Origin: Chloroflexi bacterium UBA6077
GTDB lineage: Bacteria; Chloroflexota; UBA6077
NCBI GenBank assembly: GCA_002436065.1
Contig: DIXP01000035.1
Span: 52,747 to 116,746, forward strand
Length of the DNA stretch: 64,000 nt
Direction: 5' to 3'
Part shown: positions 22,498 to 30,626 of the stretch, piece after piece
Numbering within the stretch: position 1 is the first letter of the stretch
How the letters are laid out: every line of letters starts with the position of its first letter
The notes under the pieces: model-generated
The model's database searches: none
The model's input: only the letters and a program-made list of their open reading frames with translations
Told to the model about the DNA's origin: nothing
Program-made: the position numbers and the translations under genes

Positions 22498-24192
22498 ATG
22501 ACTAACCTGATGGGCATCGAGAGACAGCATCTGGCCTTTCTCTGTTGGACAGAGAAGGCTGTCGGGAATCCCATCAAGTGGGGCATCTTTGTGGCAGGAT
22601 CCGCCCTTCTGTCGTACTGGGAGTGGGGAGGACTCCCTCTCTCGGCGGGGACTGGGCTTATGGCCTATGCTGTCCAGAACCTGTTCTTCACAGTGATGTT
22701 TGCGCGCGATGAGTTCTCGCTGGAGAGGGCGAGGCTGCTCATTCTCCTCTCCTACACCTTCGATTTCCTCTTCGTCGCCTGGCTGGGTTCCTCCCTTGTG
22801 GGGACGGGCAGCCAGGTTGCATTCCTAGTCTATGTGAGCCTCTTTTTCAAGGCGGGGCTGTACTACCCTGCCTTCCGGTCGAGCCTGCTGATACTCCCAG
22901 TGGCAGTGGTGTTCTACCTGGCCGCGACGGCGTCGACGGAGGGCACACGGTTCCTGCTCGACTACTCATTCAGGCCCAAGCTGTTTCTGTTGATGGGATT
23001 GCCGGCTGTGGTGGTGTATACAGCCAGGCTGCTGGACTACAGAGAGCGTGACCTCTGGGACCTGAACAAACGACTCCAGCAGAATTCCGGCCAACTGAGG
23101 CGCCAGACGAGAGAGTTGGAGGCCATCATCAATGGCATGAGAGATGGCCTGGTGGTGACCGATTCGACGCTAAACGTGGTTGCCGTCAACCATGTGGCCA
23201 GGGACATTCTTCGCTGGGAGTCAGAACTGCCACCGCCAAACCCCTTGATTTCCAGTGAGAACGGGGAGGCTTTGAAGGAAGTGGTAGTGGACGCTATGGG
23301 CAGCACCGATGGCTCCAGCAGGCGAGATGTCAAGATGGTTGCCTCCAATCTGGGGGACAGCGAGCCCCGAACCTATCAAGCCGTTGCCTCCTGCATTCCG
23401 GGGGAGAATGGTTTTGCGGGGCAGGTTGTGGTCATCTTGCGTGACGTCACGGAGCAGGTGCAGCTGGAGGAGGCGAAGTCCAATTTCCTGTCTGTCATTT
23501 CCCACGAGCTTCGGACCCCGCTCAGCTCAATCAAGGGCTTTCTGACCATAATACTCGCGGGCAAGACTGGCTCCTTGAACGATACCCAGAGGGACTTTCT
23601 GACCACGGCCAAGGGCCAAGCGGAGAGTCTGCACGGCATGATCAACGACCTGGTGGAGTACTCGAGGATTCAGGTGCAGCGCACCGAGCTCGAACTCTTG
23701 CCCGTGTCTCTCTTCGATATCTCCAAAGCGGTCTGCACCCGTCTGATGCCTCTTGCTGTGGACAAGGGTGTCATGCTCCACAACCTTGTGCCTCAGGGGC
23801 TCCAGCCGATCGAGGGGGACCAGTTCCGCTTGGACCAGGTTGTATCCAATCTAGTCTGCAACGCCCTCAAATTCACCTCTGCAGGTGGCACCATCACCTT
23901 GTCGGCCAAAGATGGAGGCGAAGAGGTGAGGTTCACCGTGATGGACACAGGAGTCGGGATCGCCCCCTCGGAGCAGGAAAAGATCTTCGAGCCGTTCTAT
24001 CAGGTGAGTCGCGGGATGGCGCGCACCCATGGTGGAATGGGACTGGGATTGGCCATCTGCAAGAGCATCATCGACCGCCACAACGGACGCATATGGGTGG
24101 AGAGCGCGGAGGGTAGGGGCGCATGCTTCCACGTCGCTCTGCAGAAGCAGCCCAGTCTCCAAGGACAGGAAGCCCGAGAGTTAGTGGCCTGA
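22498..24192 (+). CDS. Membrane sensor histidine kinase with PAS domain
   Basis: A 564-residue kinase. The N-terminal ~185 residues form about six membrane helices with few extracytoplasmic residues, suggesting a membrane- or lipid-sensing input. A short coiled coil (~185-210) leads to a PAS domain (~210-325), then HisKA with H336 in VISHELRTPL, and HATPase_c with DTGVGIAPSEQEKIFEPFYQ and GLGLAICKSI. It follows the response regulator stop with no gap and presumably phosphorylates D60 of that partner. The signal is unknown; the PAS domain could also bind a cofactor. Confidence 0.93.
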   Translation: MTNLMGIERQHLAFLCWTEKAVGNPIKWGIFVAGSALLSYWEWGGLPLSAGTGLMAYAVQNLFFTVMFARDEFSLERARLLILLSYTFDFLFVAWLGSSLVGTGSQVAFLVYVSLFFKAGLYYPAFRSSLLILPVAVVFYLAATASTEGTRFLLDYSFRPKLFLLMGLPAVVVYTARLLDYRERDLWDLNKRLQQNSGQLRRQTRELEAIINGMRDGLVVTDSTLNVVAVNHVARDILRWESELPPPNPLISSENGEALKEVVVDAMGSTDGSSRRDVKMVASNLGDSEPRTYQAVASCIPGENGFAGQVVVILRDVTEQVQLEEAKSNFLSVISHELRTPLSSIKGFLTIILAGKTGSLNDTQRDFLTTAKGQAESLHGMINDLVEYSRIQVQRTELELLPVSLFDISKAVCTRLMPLAVDKGVMLHNLVPQGLQPIEGDQFRLDQVVSNLVCNALKFTSAGGTITLSAKDGGEEVRFTVMDTGVGIAPSEQEKIFEPFYQVSRGMARTHGGMGLGLAICKSIIDRHNGRIWVESAEGRGACFHVALQKQPSLQGQEARELVA

Positions 24193-24226
24193 TCCTGACG
24201 CAACTTTAACTACACTCCTCTAACAG

Positions 24227-24260
24227 CTGTCATCGGCCTTTCACCTCTCAACCCTATACT
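24227..24260 (+). promoter_or_regulatory. Pho-box-like activator site and -10 (site B)
   Basis: CTGTCAT (24227) and CTTTCAC (24238) are 11 bp apart. The TCA cores are followed by 11 bases and the -10 box TATACT (24255-24260). The first half-site equals the E. coli Pho-box half-site. No -35 box is present. The expected start is near 24267, ~110 nt before the first GT2 gene. It would drive the long run of EPS genes from 24379. Confidence 0.72.
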
Positions 24261-24378
24261 CCGGTGTAGTCACTGTTCGTTCAGATTGCTGATCGAAGGG
24301 GATGTGCCACCCAAGTTGATGGTCCCGAAGGGGACTTCGGGGCTGCCGGCCAGCACAGAGCGGACTTCGGAGGGGGGC

Positions 24379-25407
24379 ATGACAGTCAGGCTCTCGGTAG
24401 TGATAGTGAACTGGAACACCAGGTCGCTGTTGAGGGGGTGTCTTCAGTCTCTCGAGAGAGCGCTGGGAAGATGTGGATCCCAGATATTGGTGGTGGACAA
24501 CGCCTCCTCCGACGGCAGCGTCTCCATGGTGCAGCGCGATTATCCTTGGGTGGAGGTGGTGGCGAACGATCGGAATCTGGGGTTTGCCGCTGCTAACAAC
24601 CTGGCCCTTACCCGTGTGAATGGCAGCTACGTCCTCTTCTTGAACCCCGACACTGAGGTGACGGGCGACGCGCTGGGGGTGATGACCTCACTACTGGACG
24701 GCCACCCGCGGGTCGGTCTGGTTGGGACTACCCTGCTGAACCCGGATGGTACTCTCCAGGTCTCGTGCCATCGCTTCTACAGCTTTTGGCACAGCCTCTT
24801 ACATAACCGCTTGGTCGACAAAATCGCGGGCTCCAGAGAGATGTTGGATGTCCACATGGCTGATCGGCCCGTTGCTGTCGATTGGATGACAGGGGCCTGT
24901 CTGCTGGCAAGGAAGAGCGTTCTGGATGAGGTAGGGGGCTTCGATTCAGCCTTCTTCGTCTATGGGGAGGAGATCGACCTTCAGTTCAGGGTGCGCCAGG
25001 GCGGTTGGCAGGTGATGTACGTCCCATCGCGCGGGGTGGTGCACTACGGCGGACAGAGTGCCAAACACACTCCCCTCGCGGCTTCCCTACACGATTACAG
25101 GGGGCGATGGCTGTTTCTCCAGAAGCACTACTCGCGGCTCTCCCTCTACGGGTATCTGTTGAAGACAGCCATTGGTCTTGCCTTCTGGACGCTCTACTGG
25201 GGCGTGGCTTCGGCGGCCCGGCTTCACCCCAGGGCTGGATACCAGATGCGGGCTAATGGGCGGCTCTTGGCGTGGCACCTCACGGATCGAGGCACTCCCC
25301 CAATTCCGCTCATGCCACCGAAGCACGATGGCACATGGGCGGAGTGTGGCAACAGTGGTGGTGGACTGGGTATGCGACCCGTTCCTGTCGAGGAGGGCAA
25401 GCCATGA
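24379..25407 (+). CDS. Glycosyltransferase family 2, rhamnosyltransferase-like
   Basis: A 342-residue GT2 enzyme of the WbbL/rhamnosyltransferase kind. It has VVIVNWNTRSLL at the start, the nucleotide-binding VVDNASSDGS, a metal-site variant LNPDTEV in place of DxD, and the acceptor-side segment GGFDSAFFVYGEEIDL. A hydrophobic patch near 255-280 may associate it with the membrane. I chose ATG 24379 with GGAGG upstream; the frame is open to 24286. Its stop overlaps the next gene (ATGA). It probably adds a sugar to the lipid-linked EPS repeat unit, but donor and linkage are not deducible. Confidence 0.88.
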   Translation: MTVRLSVVIVNWNTRSLLRGCLQSLERALGRCGSQILVVDNASSDGSVSMVQRDYPWVEVVANDRNLGFAAANNLALTRVNGSYVLFLNPDTEVTGDALGVMTSLLDGHPRVGLVGTTLLNPDGTLQVSCHRFYSFWHSLLHNRLVDKIAGSREMLDVHMADRPVAVDWMTGACLLARKSVLDEVGGFDSAFFVYGEEIDLQFRVRQGGWQVMYVPSRGVVHYGGQSAKHTPLAASLHDYRGRWLFLQKHYSRLSLYGYLLKTAIGLAFWTLYWGVASAARLHPRAGYQMRANGRLLAWHLTDRGTPPIPLMPPKHDGTWAECGNSGGGLGMRPVPVEEGKP

Positions 25408-26633
25408 ATCTGCTGCATCTCGTCTTCTGGCTGTCGGTCCTGGTGGTGATTTATAGCTACGTTGGGTATGGAGTGGTGATCTATGCCCTTGCCAGGATTC
25501 GCCCCAGGCCCCACATCAGGGGTCCGGTGCGGCCGAAGGTTAGCTTGATCATCGCTGCATACAACGAAGAGCAGGTGATCCGGGAGAAGATCGTCAACAG
25601 CCTGTGCCAGACGTATCCGTCGGAACTGTTGGAGATCATAGTCGTGAGCGATGGCTCCACCGACGACACCCCCGACATCGTTCGAGAGTACCGCTATCAA
25701 GGGGTTGTATCGCTTCATCAACCGCGCCGAATGGGAAAGACGGCAGCGGTGCAGCGGGCGGTAGAGCAGGCCGAGGGAGAGGTCCTTGTCTTCTCCGATG
25801 CCAACAGCATGTATGCCGCCGATGCCGTTGAGAGGCTTGTTGCGAACTTTGCCGATCCGGAGGTGGGCTGCGTGGCAGGCGAGAAGCGAGTACGCAGCCA
25901 GGAGGGCACCGGAGTGGCCAAGGAGGCAGGCCTCTACTGGAGATACGAGTCGTTCCTCAAACGCATGGATAGCACTGTGCACAGTGTCGTGGGCGCCGCG
26001 GGTGAGATCTTCGCCGTGCGGCGGTCAGCCTTCAAGCCGGTGGAGACGGACTCCTTCATCGAGGACTTTGTCATGTCGATGAGGATCGCGGAGGCGGGTA
26101 ATCGGGTGGTCTACGAGCCGAAGGCCGTGTCGGTGGAAGAGGCTCCCGCCTCGGCAGACGACGAGTTTGAGCGCCGAGCCCGGATTTCCGCCGGAGGTTT
26201 TCAGTCCATCGTCAGGTTGAGAAGCCTGCTGGTTTCCCGCGACCGCCTCCTGGTATTCCAGTATCTGTCCCACAGGGTGCTGAGGTGGGCCGTGGTGCCT
26301 TTCCTGCTGCCGGTGCTGATGGTGACCAACGTGGCGCTGGTGGGTGACAGCTTCTACATGGCACTTCTGGGAGTGCAGGTCGGCCTGCTCGGTATGGCCA
26401 TGGCCGGCTGGATTATGCAGAGGCGGGGGGTGAGGAGCCTGCGGGTTGTTCAGGTACCATTCTACTTCTTCATGCTTAACCTGGCTGCACTGGTGGGGTT
26501 TCATCGATACGTCTCGCGTCGGCAGAAGGTGACCTGGAAACGGACGAGCCGGCAGCCGGCCTACGGTGAGGCTTCACTCCCAACGGCAGTACAGGGAGCT
26601 GTGATGCAGCGCGGCGCAGGCCAGAAGCAGTGA
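25404..26633 (+). CDS. Membrane glycosyltransferase family 2
   Basis: A 409-residue GT2 protein with one N-terminal membrane helix (residues ~5-30) and about three C-terminal helices (~290-375). Catalytic region: LIIAAYNEEQVI, VVSDGSTDDT, the DxN-like FSDANS and the IEDFVMSMRIAE acidic base. No QxxRW motif is clear, so it is probably non-processive. The ATG at 25404 follows AGGAGGGC and overlaps the preceding stop (ATGA), implying coupling. The topology suggests action on a membrane-bound acceptor such as polyprenyl-linked oligosaccharide. Confidence 0.87.
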   Translation: MNLLHLVFWLSVLVVIYSYVGYGVVIYALARIRPRPHIRGPVRPKVSLIIAAYNEEQVIREKIVNSLCQTYPSELLEIIVVSDGSTDDTPDIVREYRYQGVVSLHQPRRMGKTAAVQRAVEQAEGEVLVFSDANSMYAADAVERLVANFADPEVGCVAGEKRVRSQEGTGVAKEAGLYWRYESFLKRMDSTVHSVVGAAGEIFAVRRSAFKPVETDSFIEDFVMSMRIAEAGNRVVYEPKAVSVEEAPASADDEFERRARISAGGFQSIVRLRSLLVSRDRLLVFQYLSHRVLRWAVVPFLLPVLMVTNVALVGDSFYMALLGVQVGLLGMAMAGWIMQRRGVRSLRVVQVPFYFFMLNLAALVGFHRYVSRRQKVTWKRTSRQPAYGEASLPTAVQGAVMQRGAGQKQ

Positions 26634-26663
26634 CCCAGAGTATGACCGTGATGAGGTGTCAAG

Positions 26664-27134
26664 GTGGCGGTACAGACCAGGTCTGAAAGCACGGTTGCCA
26701 CGGTTCCCCCGTACCGGTGGTTTGAAGGCGGAGGGAGCGATCGGCTGCTCGATCGGCTGGCTTATCGAAGAGTGCACGCCTGGAAGGCGCTGCTCGCCAA
26801 GCGTGGGCTTCAGGTTGAGATCATCCGCGAGGCGGCGGGTACGGTCGTGCGGCTAGAGGGTAGGCTTGATGGGCAGTCGGCGCCTGTGTTGAAAGAGGGC
26901 TTCCAGGAAGTTATGTCTATGGGGTCCAGTTTCATTGAGGTGGACCTCGGTGGGGTAAGCCGCATTGATGGGGTGGGGCTGGCGGCGCTCGTCTGGGCGT
27001 GGCGACTGGCCCAGGAGGTGGGAGGGCATCTGAGGTTAGCCCGACTGCAGCCGCAGATTCGAGAGATCGCGGCTCGCATAGGTCTCAACAGTCTACTGGA
27101 GATCACCGAGAAGGAGCCGCTGGTAACCCCGTAG
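26664..27134 (+). CDS. STAS-domain protein (anti-sigma-antagonist-like)
   Basis: A 156-residue protein. The first ~48 residues are a non-conserved leader (YRWFEGGGSDRLLDRLAYRR); the rest is a STAS domain (VVRLEGRLDGQSAPVLKEGF, then IEVDLGGVSRIDGVGLAALV). In SpoIIAA-type antagonists a phosphorylated Ser follows the Asp of the DSSG motif. Here the motif reads DGVG, so the phospho-site is absent. No anti-sigma kinase gene is nearby. A regulatory or scaffold role in EPS production is inference. The GTG start has a poor ribosome site. Confidence 0.78.
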   Translation: MAVQTRSESTVATVPPYRWFEGGGSDRLLDRLAYRRVHAWKALLAKRGLQVEIIREAAGTVVRLEGRLDGQSAPVLKEGFQEVMSMGSSFIEVDLGGVSRIDGVGLAALVWAWRLAQEVGGHLRLARLQPQIREIAARIGLNSLLEITEKEPLVTP

Positions 27135-27164
27135 CGTGGCGACCGGTGCTTCCTGGAGGACCCT

Positions 27165-28847
27165 TTGAGAGCAGTGATACTGGCAGGCGCTGGCGATGAA
27201 TGGTTGGGCTGTCTGACGGAGGGAAGTCCGGTAGCGGCCTTGCCGGTGGCTGGAAGGCCGCTCGTTGCACTGATGGTGGACTACCTGGAGCGGCAGGGGA
27301 TTACCTCTGTTGTGGTGGTTAGCTGCCGCTGGCCGCATCTGGTGGAGCGCTCCCTGGCCGCACGGTCTGGCCAGATACCGGTTACGACCGTGATGGAGTC
27401 CCCGCAAGCTGGGAGCGCGAACGCTGTGGCGAAGGTTGCGGCTCATTGGGGTGGCACCTTCCTGGTAGCCATGGGCGATGTCCTGTCGGACCTCGACCTG
27501 CAATCCGCGATCGAGGACCACAAACAGAGCGGCGCCCTCGCGACGGTGGTGGTCTGCGACGCGGAAGCCCCTTGTCGATATGGAGAGGTGGGAGTAGGGC
27601 GAGATGGGGCTGTGGCCATGTTTGGCAGTGAGGCTCTCGTCTGGAGGGGCAAGTATCGGACGGCAAACAGCGGCATCTTTATCATCGAACCGCAGTTGCT
27701 GAGACACGTTCGTCAGGACCGCAGCATCGATCTCAATAGAGAGCTGCTTCCACAGTTGGTGGAGCAGGACCAGCCGATACGGGCCTCCTACCAGCCGGGC
27801 TATTGGCGAGGCATTGGCTCCGTAGAGCAGTACCGCCAGGTGAACCTGGACATCCTTCAGGGTCGGGTGCAGGGGGTTCGGCCGGAGGGGGAGGAGGAAG
27901 CACCAGGGGTTTGGGTTGGTGCAGACAGCTTCATCGATCCTGGGGCAGAGTTGATGCCTCCTGTTCGAATCGGTCAGGGATGCCGGATCGAGAAGGATGC
28001 TGTTCTTGGGCCCGGCGCGGTTCTCGGCGATGAAGTGCATGTCCGGCGCGGTGCTGTCGTCACCGGTTCAGTTGTGCTGGAGCGCGCCAGACTCGGCCTG
28101 GCCGCCAAGCTCGAAAACGTGGTGGCCAAGGGCAACGAACTGGCGGGACGGGGTTCCATGGAATCCACCCATGTCGAAGATCCAAATGTGCTGGAGCGGT
28201 TGAGGCCGATGAGCGTTGAGGCCCTGGTCAAGGCGGCGTTTGATCGCATCATAGGACTGTGTGCGCTGTTCTTCCTTGCTCCGCTGATGTTGCTTATCGC
28301 CTTGCTGATCAAGCTGGACTCGGCCGGGCCGGTTTTCTACTCTCAGCTTCGGGTGGGAGAGGGGAGGCGTACTCTCGCAGGGCGATACCAGGGCCGTGTG
28401 ATTGAGGTGTTGAAGTTTCGCACCATGTATCAGGATGCGGATCGGAGGCTCAAGGAGGTGCTGGGCGAGAACGAATACGGCTCCGCACCGTTTGTGAAGA
28501 TCAAGGCCGATCCCAGGATCACCAGAATCGGTCAACTGCTGAGGGCCACCAGTCTCGACGAGCTGCCGCAGTTCATCAATGTGGTGCGCGGTGATATGGC
28601 GCTGGTCGGGAACCGGCCGCTGCCCCTCTATGAGGCAGAGATGCTGAGCGATGAGTGGCAGCAGATACGGTTTCACGCGCCAGCGGGGATCACCGGGCTG
28701 TGGCAGATCAGCGGGCGATCGGATCTGTCCGCCGAGGAGAGGATGATCCTGGACAACTACTACGCAATCACCCACTCCTTCTGGACTGACCTGAAGATCC
28801 TGTTGGTCACCATTCCAGCCTTGCTCGCGAGGCGAGGGGCCAGGTAG
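27165..28847 (+). CDS. Fused NTP-transferase-like / initiating sugar-phosphate transferase
   Basis: A 560-residue fusion. Residues ~1-230 resemble sugar nucleotidyltransferases, ~240-330 form a left-handed beta-helix (hexapeptide repeats VRIGQGCRIEKDAVLG), and ~345-560 are a bacterial sugar transferase (polyprenyl-phosphate glycosyl-1-phosphate transferase: VKAAFDRIIGL, one helix, VLKFRTM, DELPQF, GLWQISGRSD). The last domain would start the EPS unit on polyprenyl phosphate. The first domain reads LAGAGDEWLGCLTEGSPV where active enzymes have GGxGTRL and PK, so the catalytic Arg and Lys are missing and it may be inactive. TTG start with GGAGGA upstream. Confidence 0.88.
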   Translation: MRAVILAGAGDEWLGCLTEGSPVAALPVAGRPLVALMVDYLERQGITSVVVVSCRWPHLVERSLAARSGQIPVTTVMESPQAGSANAVAKVAAHWGGTFLVAMGDVLSDLDLQSAIEDHKQSGALATVVVCDAEAPCRYGEVGVGRDGAVAMFGSEALVWRGKYRTANSGIFIIEPQLLRHVRQDRSIDLNRELLPQLVEQDQPIRASYQPGYWRGIGSVEQYRQVNLDILQGRVQGVRPEGEEEAPGVWVGADSFIDPGAELMPPVRIGQGCRIEKDAVLGPGAVLGDEVHVRRGAVVTGSVVLERARLGLAAKLENVVAKGNELAGRGSMESTHVEDPNVLERLRPMSVEALVKAAFDRIIGLCALFFLAPLMLLIALLIKLDSAGPVFYSQLRVGEGRRTLAGRYQGRVIEVLKFRTMYQDADRRLKEVLGENEYGSAPFVKIKADPRITRIGQLLRATSLDELPQFINVVRGDMALVGNRPLPLYEAEMLSDEWQQIRFHAPAGITGLWQISGRSDLSAEERMILDNYYAITHSFWTDLKILLVTIPALLARRGAR

Positions 28848-28879
28848 GCCAGCCAATCTGTTGGTGGGGTAGATACGCT

Positions 28880-30625
28880 ATGGAATTCTGGAGTCTGTAT
28901 CGGATTATTCGGAAGAGGCTTTGGATGGTGCTGTTCCTGATGGTGGTCACCGTCAGCAGTACCTTGGCCACGGTGATGACGAGTCCCGAGACCTACAGAG
29001 CCAGCTCCACCATACGAGTGGCGGTCACGTCGGTGAGCGTGTCCGACGTAGGGAGACTGGACTGGTATTCAGCGGGCATCCTGTTCTCCACGATTCAGGA
29101 GACCATACTCTCCCGTAGCATCCTCCAGGAGGTCATCGAACAGAACTTCTTGGGCATGGACACGGAAGACTTCCGCAGGGCAATCGGCGTGTCCAGGATT
29201 GGGAACTCCAATCTGTTGAGGATCGACGTGAAGTCAACCGATCCTGAGATGTCCAAGAAGCTGGCCAACGAGATCGCAACCACCTTCATTCGTTACAACC
29301 AGAACCTGCTGGACACCCAGACGGCCTCCTCCATCGCCTTCTACGAAGAGCAGCTGAAGCTGGCCGAGCAAAACTACAACAAGGCAAGAGACGACTTCCG
29401 CAACTCTCTGAACCAGCCGAACGCCAGGGCCGCCGAGAACCAGTTCATCTCGGCCCAGGCGGCCTACCATGGCGCTCTGGACAAGCTGGATGCGGCTCGA
29501 CTCCTAAACCGCTTCCCCGACTTGAGGCCCTCGTCGGTAAGCCTCGCGGAGCCCGCAGTCACTCCAACCGACCCCGAAGGCCGCCAGGTGGCCCGCTACA
29601 CCCTCATTGCAATGTTGGTGAGCCTCGTGCTGGGGGTCTTCATAGCGATGGGGATCGAGTACCTGGATCTTAGCATCAAGTCGCCGTACGACGTGGCAGC
29701 ACAGTTGGGGCTGCCGGTGTTGGGAGTGATCCCCCACTTCCGCCGGGGGGTCTCGAGTGTTGCCCACCTGCTTGCCAACCTAGACTTGCCGCTGATTAGC
29801 TCTTTCATGCGGTGGCGAAACCGTAGCCTGGAGTCGGCCATCGTGCCTCTGGACCGGATGCCGACCCGCTCGGTCGAGTCTTTTGGTAGGGCGCGGCTCA
29901 ACCTCGTTACCTCGCATCGCCAGCGGCAAGAGTCTGGAATCCGGGGAGCAACAGCCCTACTGGTAACCAGCAGCCGGCCTCGGGACGGAAAAACGACTAT
30001 AACGACTAATCTAGCACGATCGCTGGCCAGGACCGGTTACTGTGTTCTCGTGGTGGATGGAGACCTGCGGCACCCATCTCTGCATGCTCATCTTAACTTG
30101 GAACCCAAGGGAGCCGGATTAGCGGAGGTGTTGAGTGGCCAAGCTCCCCTGGAGCAGGCCCTTCGAAAGACGGGCCAACCCAATCTGTCAGCTCTGCTCG
30201 CGGGGGCGCCCGTCGATAACCCGTCGGAGCTGTTGGACTCAGAACGGTTATCCGACCTTGTGGCCAGGGTTAGCCCGCACTACGACTTCGTGTTGTTCGA
30301 CTCGCCGGCTCTAGGGTTGTACGCCGATGCTGCCGCCTTGGCTTCTCGGGTGAGGCGGGCCCTGCTGGTTGTCGATGCCGGCAAGTTGAGTATGGAGAAC
30401 GAGATGCGGAGTGTGGGACTCCTGTCAGCCTCAGGAGCCGTGGTTGAGGGCGCGGTCGTCAACAAGATCAATCCGGAGTACGTGGACCCAATGAAGCTAA
30501 ATGAGATGCCCAGATACCTGGTGCAGGACTTCAAGCCGGGGGGCAACGGTTCTGGGAATGGTGTATCCACCAATGGGCACGGGCATCGCTCGGTTGATTT
30601 GCCGACCGTGAAGCGGTCTAACTAG
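28880..30625 (+). CDS. Polysaccharide co-polymerase / tyrosine-kinase-like protein (Wzz-Wzc type)
   Basis: A 581-residue membrane protein controlling EPS polymerisation and export. It has an N-terminal Wzz domain with helices near 14-34 and 240-260 flanking an extracytoplasmic coiled coil (~130-210), and a C-terminal BY-kinase-like ATPase (~350-540). The ATPase shows Walker A RPRDGKTTITTNLA (K371), Walker A' VLVVDGDLRHP and Walker B FVLFDSPA. The C-terminal tail is Gly/Asn/Ser-rich and has no tyrosine cluster, so classical autophosphorylation control is unlikely. It lies between the initiating transferase and the polymerase, the usual arrangement. Confidence 0.92.
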   Translation: MEFWSLYRIIRKRLWMVLFLMVVTVSSTLATVMTSPETYRASSTIRVAVTSVSVSDVGRLDWYSAGILFSTIQETILSRSILQEVIEQNFLGMDTEDFRRAIGVSRIGNSNLLRIDVKSTDPEMSKKLANEIATTFIRYNQNLLDTQTASSIAFYEEQLKLAEQNYNKARDDFRNSLNQPNARAAENQFISAQAAYHGALDKLDAARLLNRFPDLRPSSVSLAEPAVTPTDPEGRQVARYTLIAMLVSLVLGVFIAMGIEYLDLSIKSPYDVAAQLGLPVLGVIPHFRRGVSSVAHLLANLDLPLISSFMRWRNRSLESAIVPLDRMPTRSVESFGRARLNLVTSHRQRQESGIRGATALLVTSSRPRDGKTTITTNLARSLARTGYCVLVVDGDLRHPSLHAHLNLEPKGAGLAEVLSGQAPLEQALRKTGQPNLSALLAGAPVDNPSELLDSERLSDLVARVSPHYDFVLFDSPALGLYADAAALASRVRRALLVVDAGKLSMENEMRSVGLLSASGAVVEGAVVNKINPEYVDPMKLNEMPRYLVQDFKPGGNGSGNGVSTNGHGHRSVDLPTVKRSN

Positions 30626-30626
30626 G

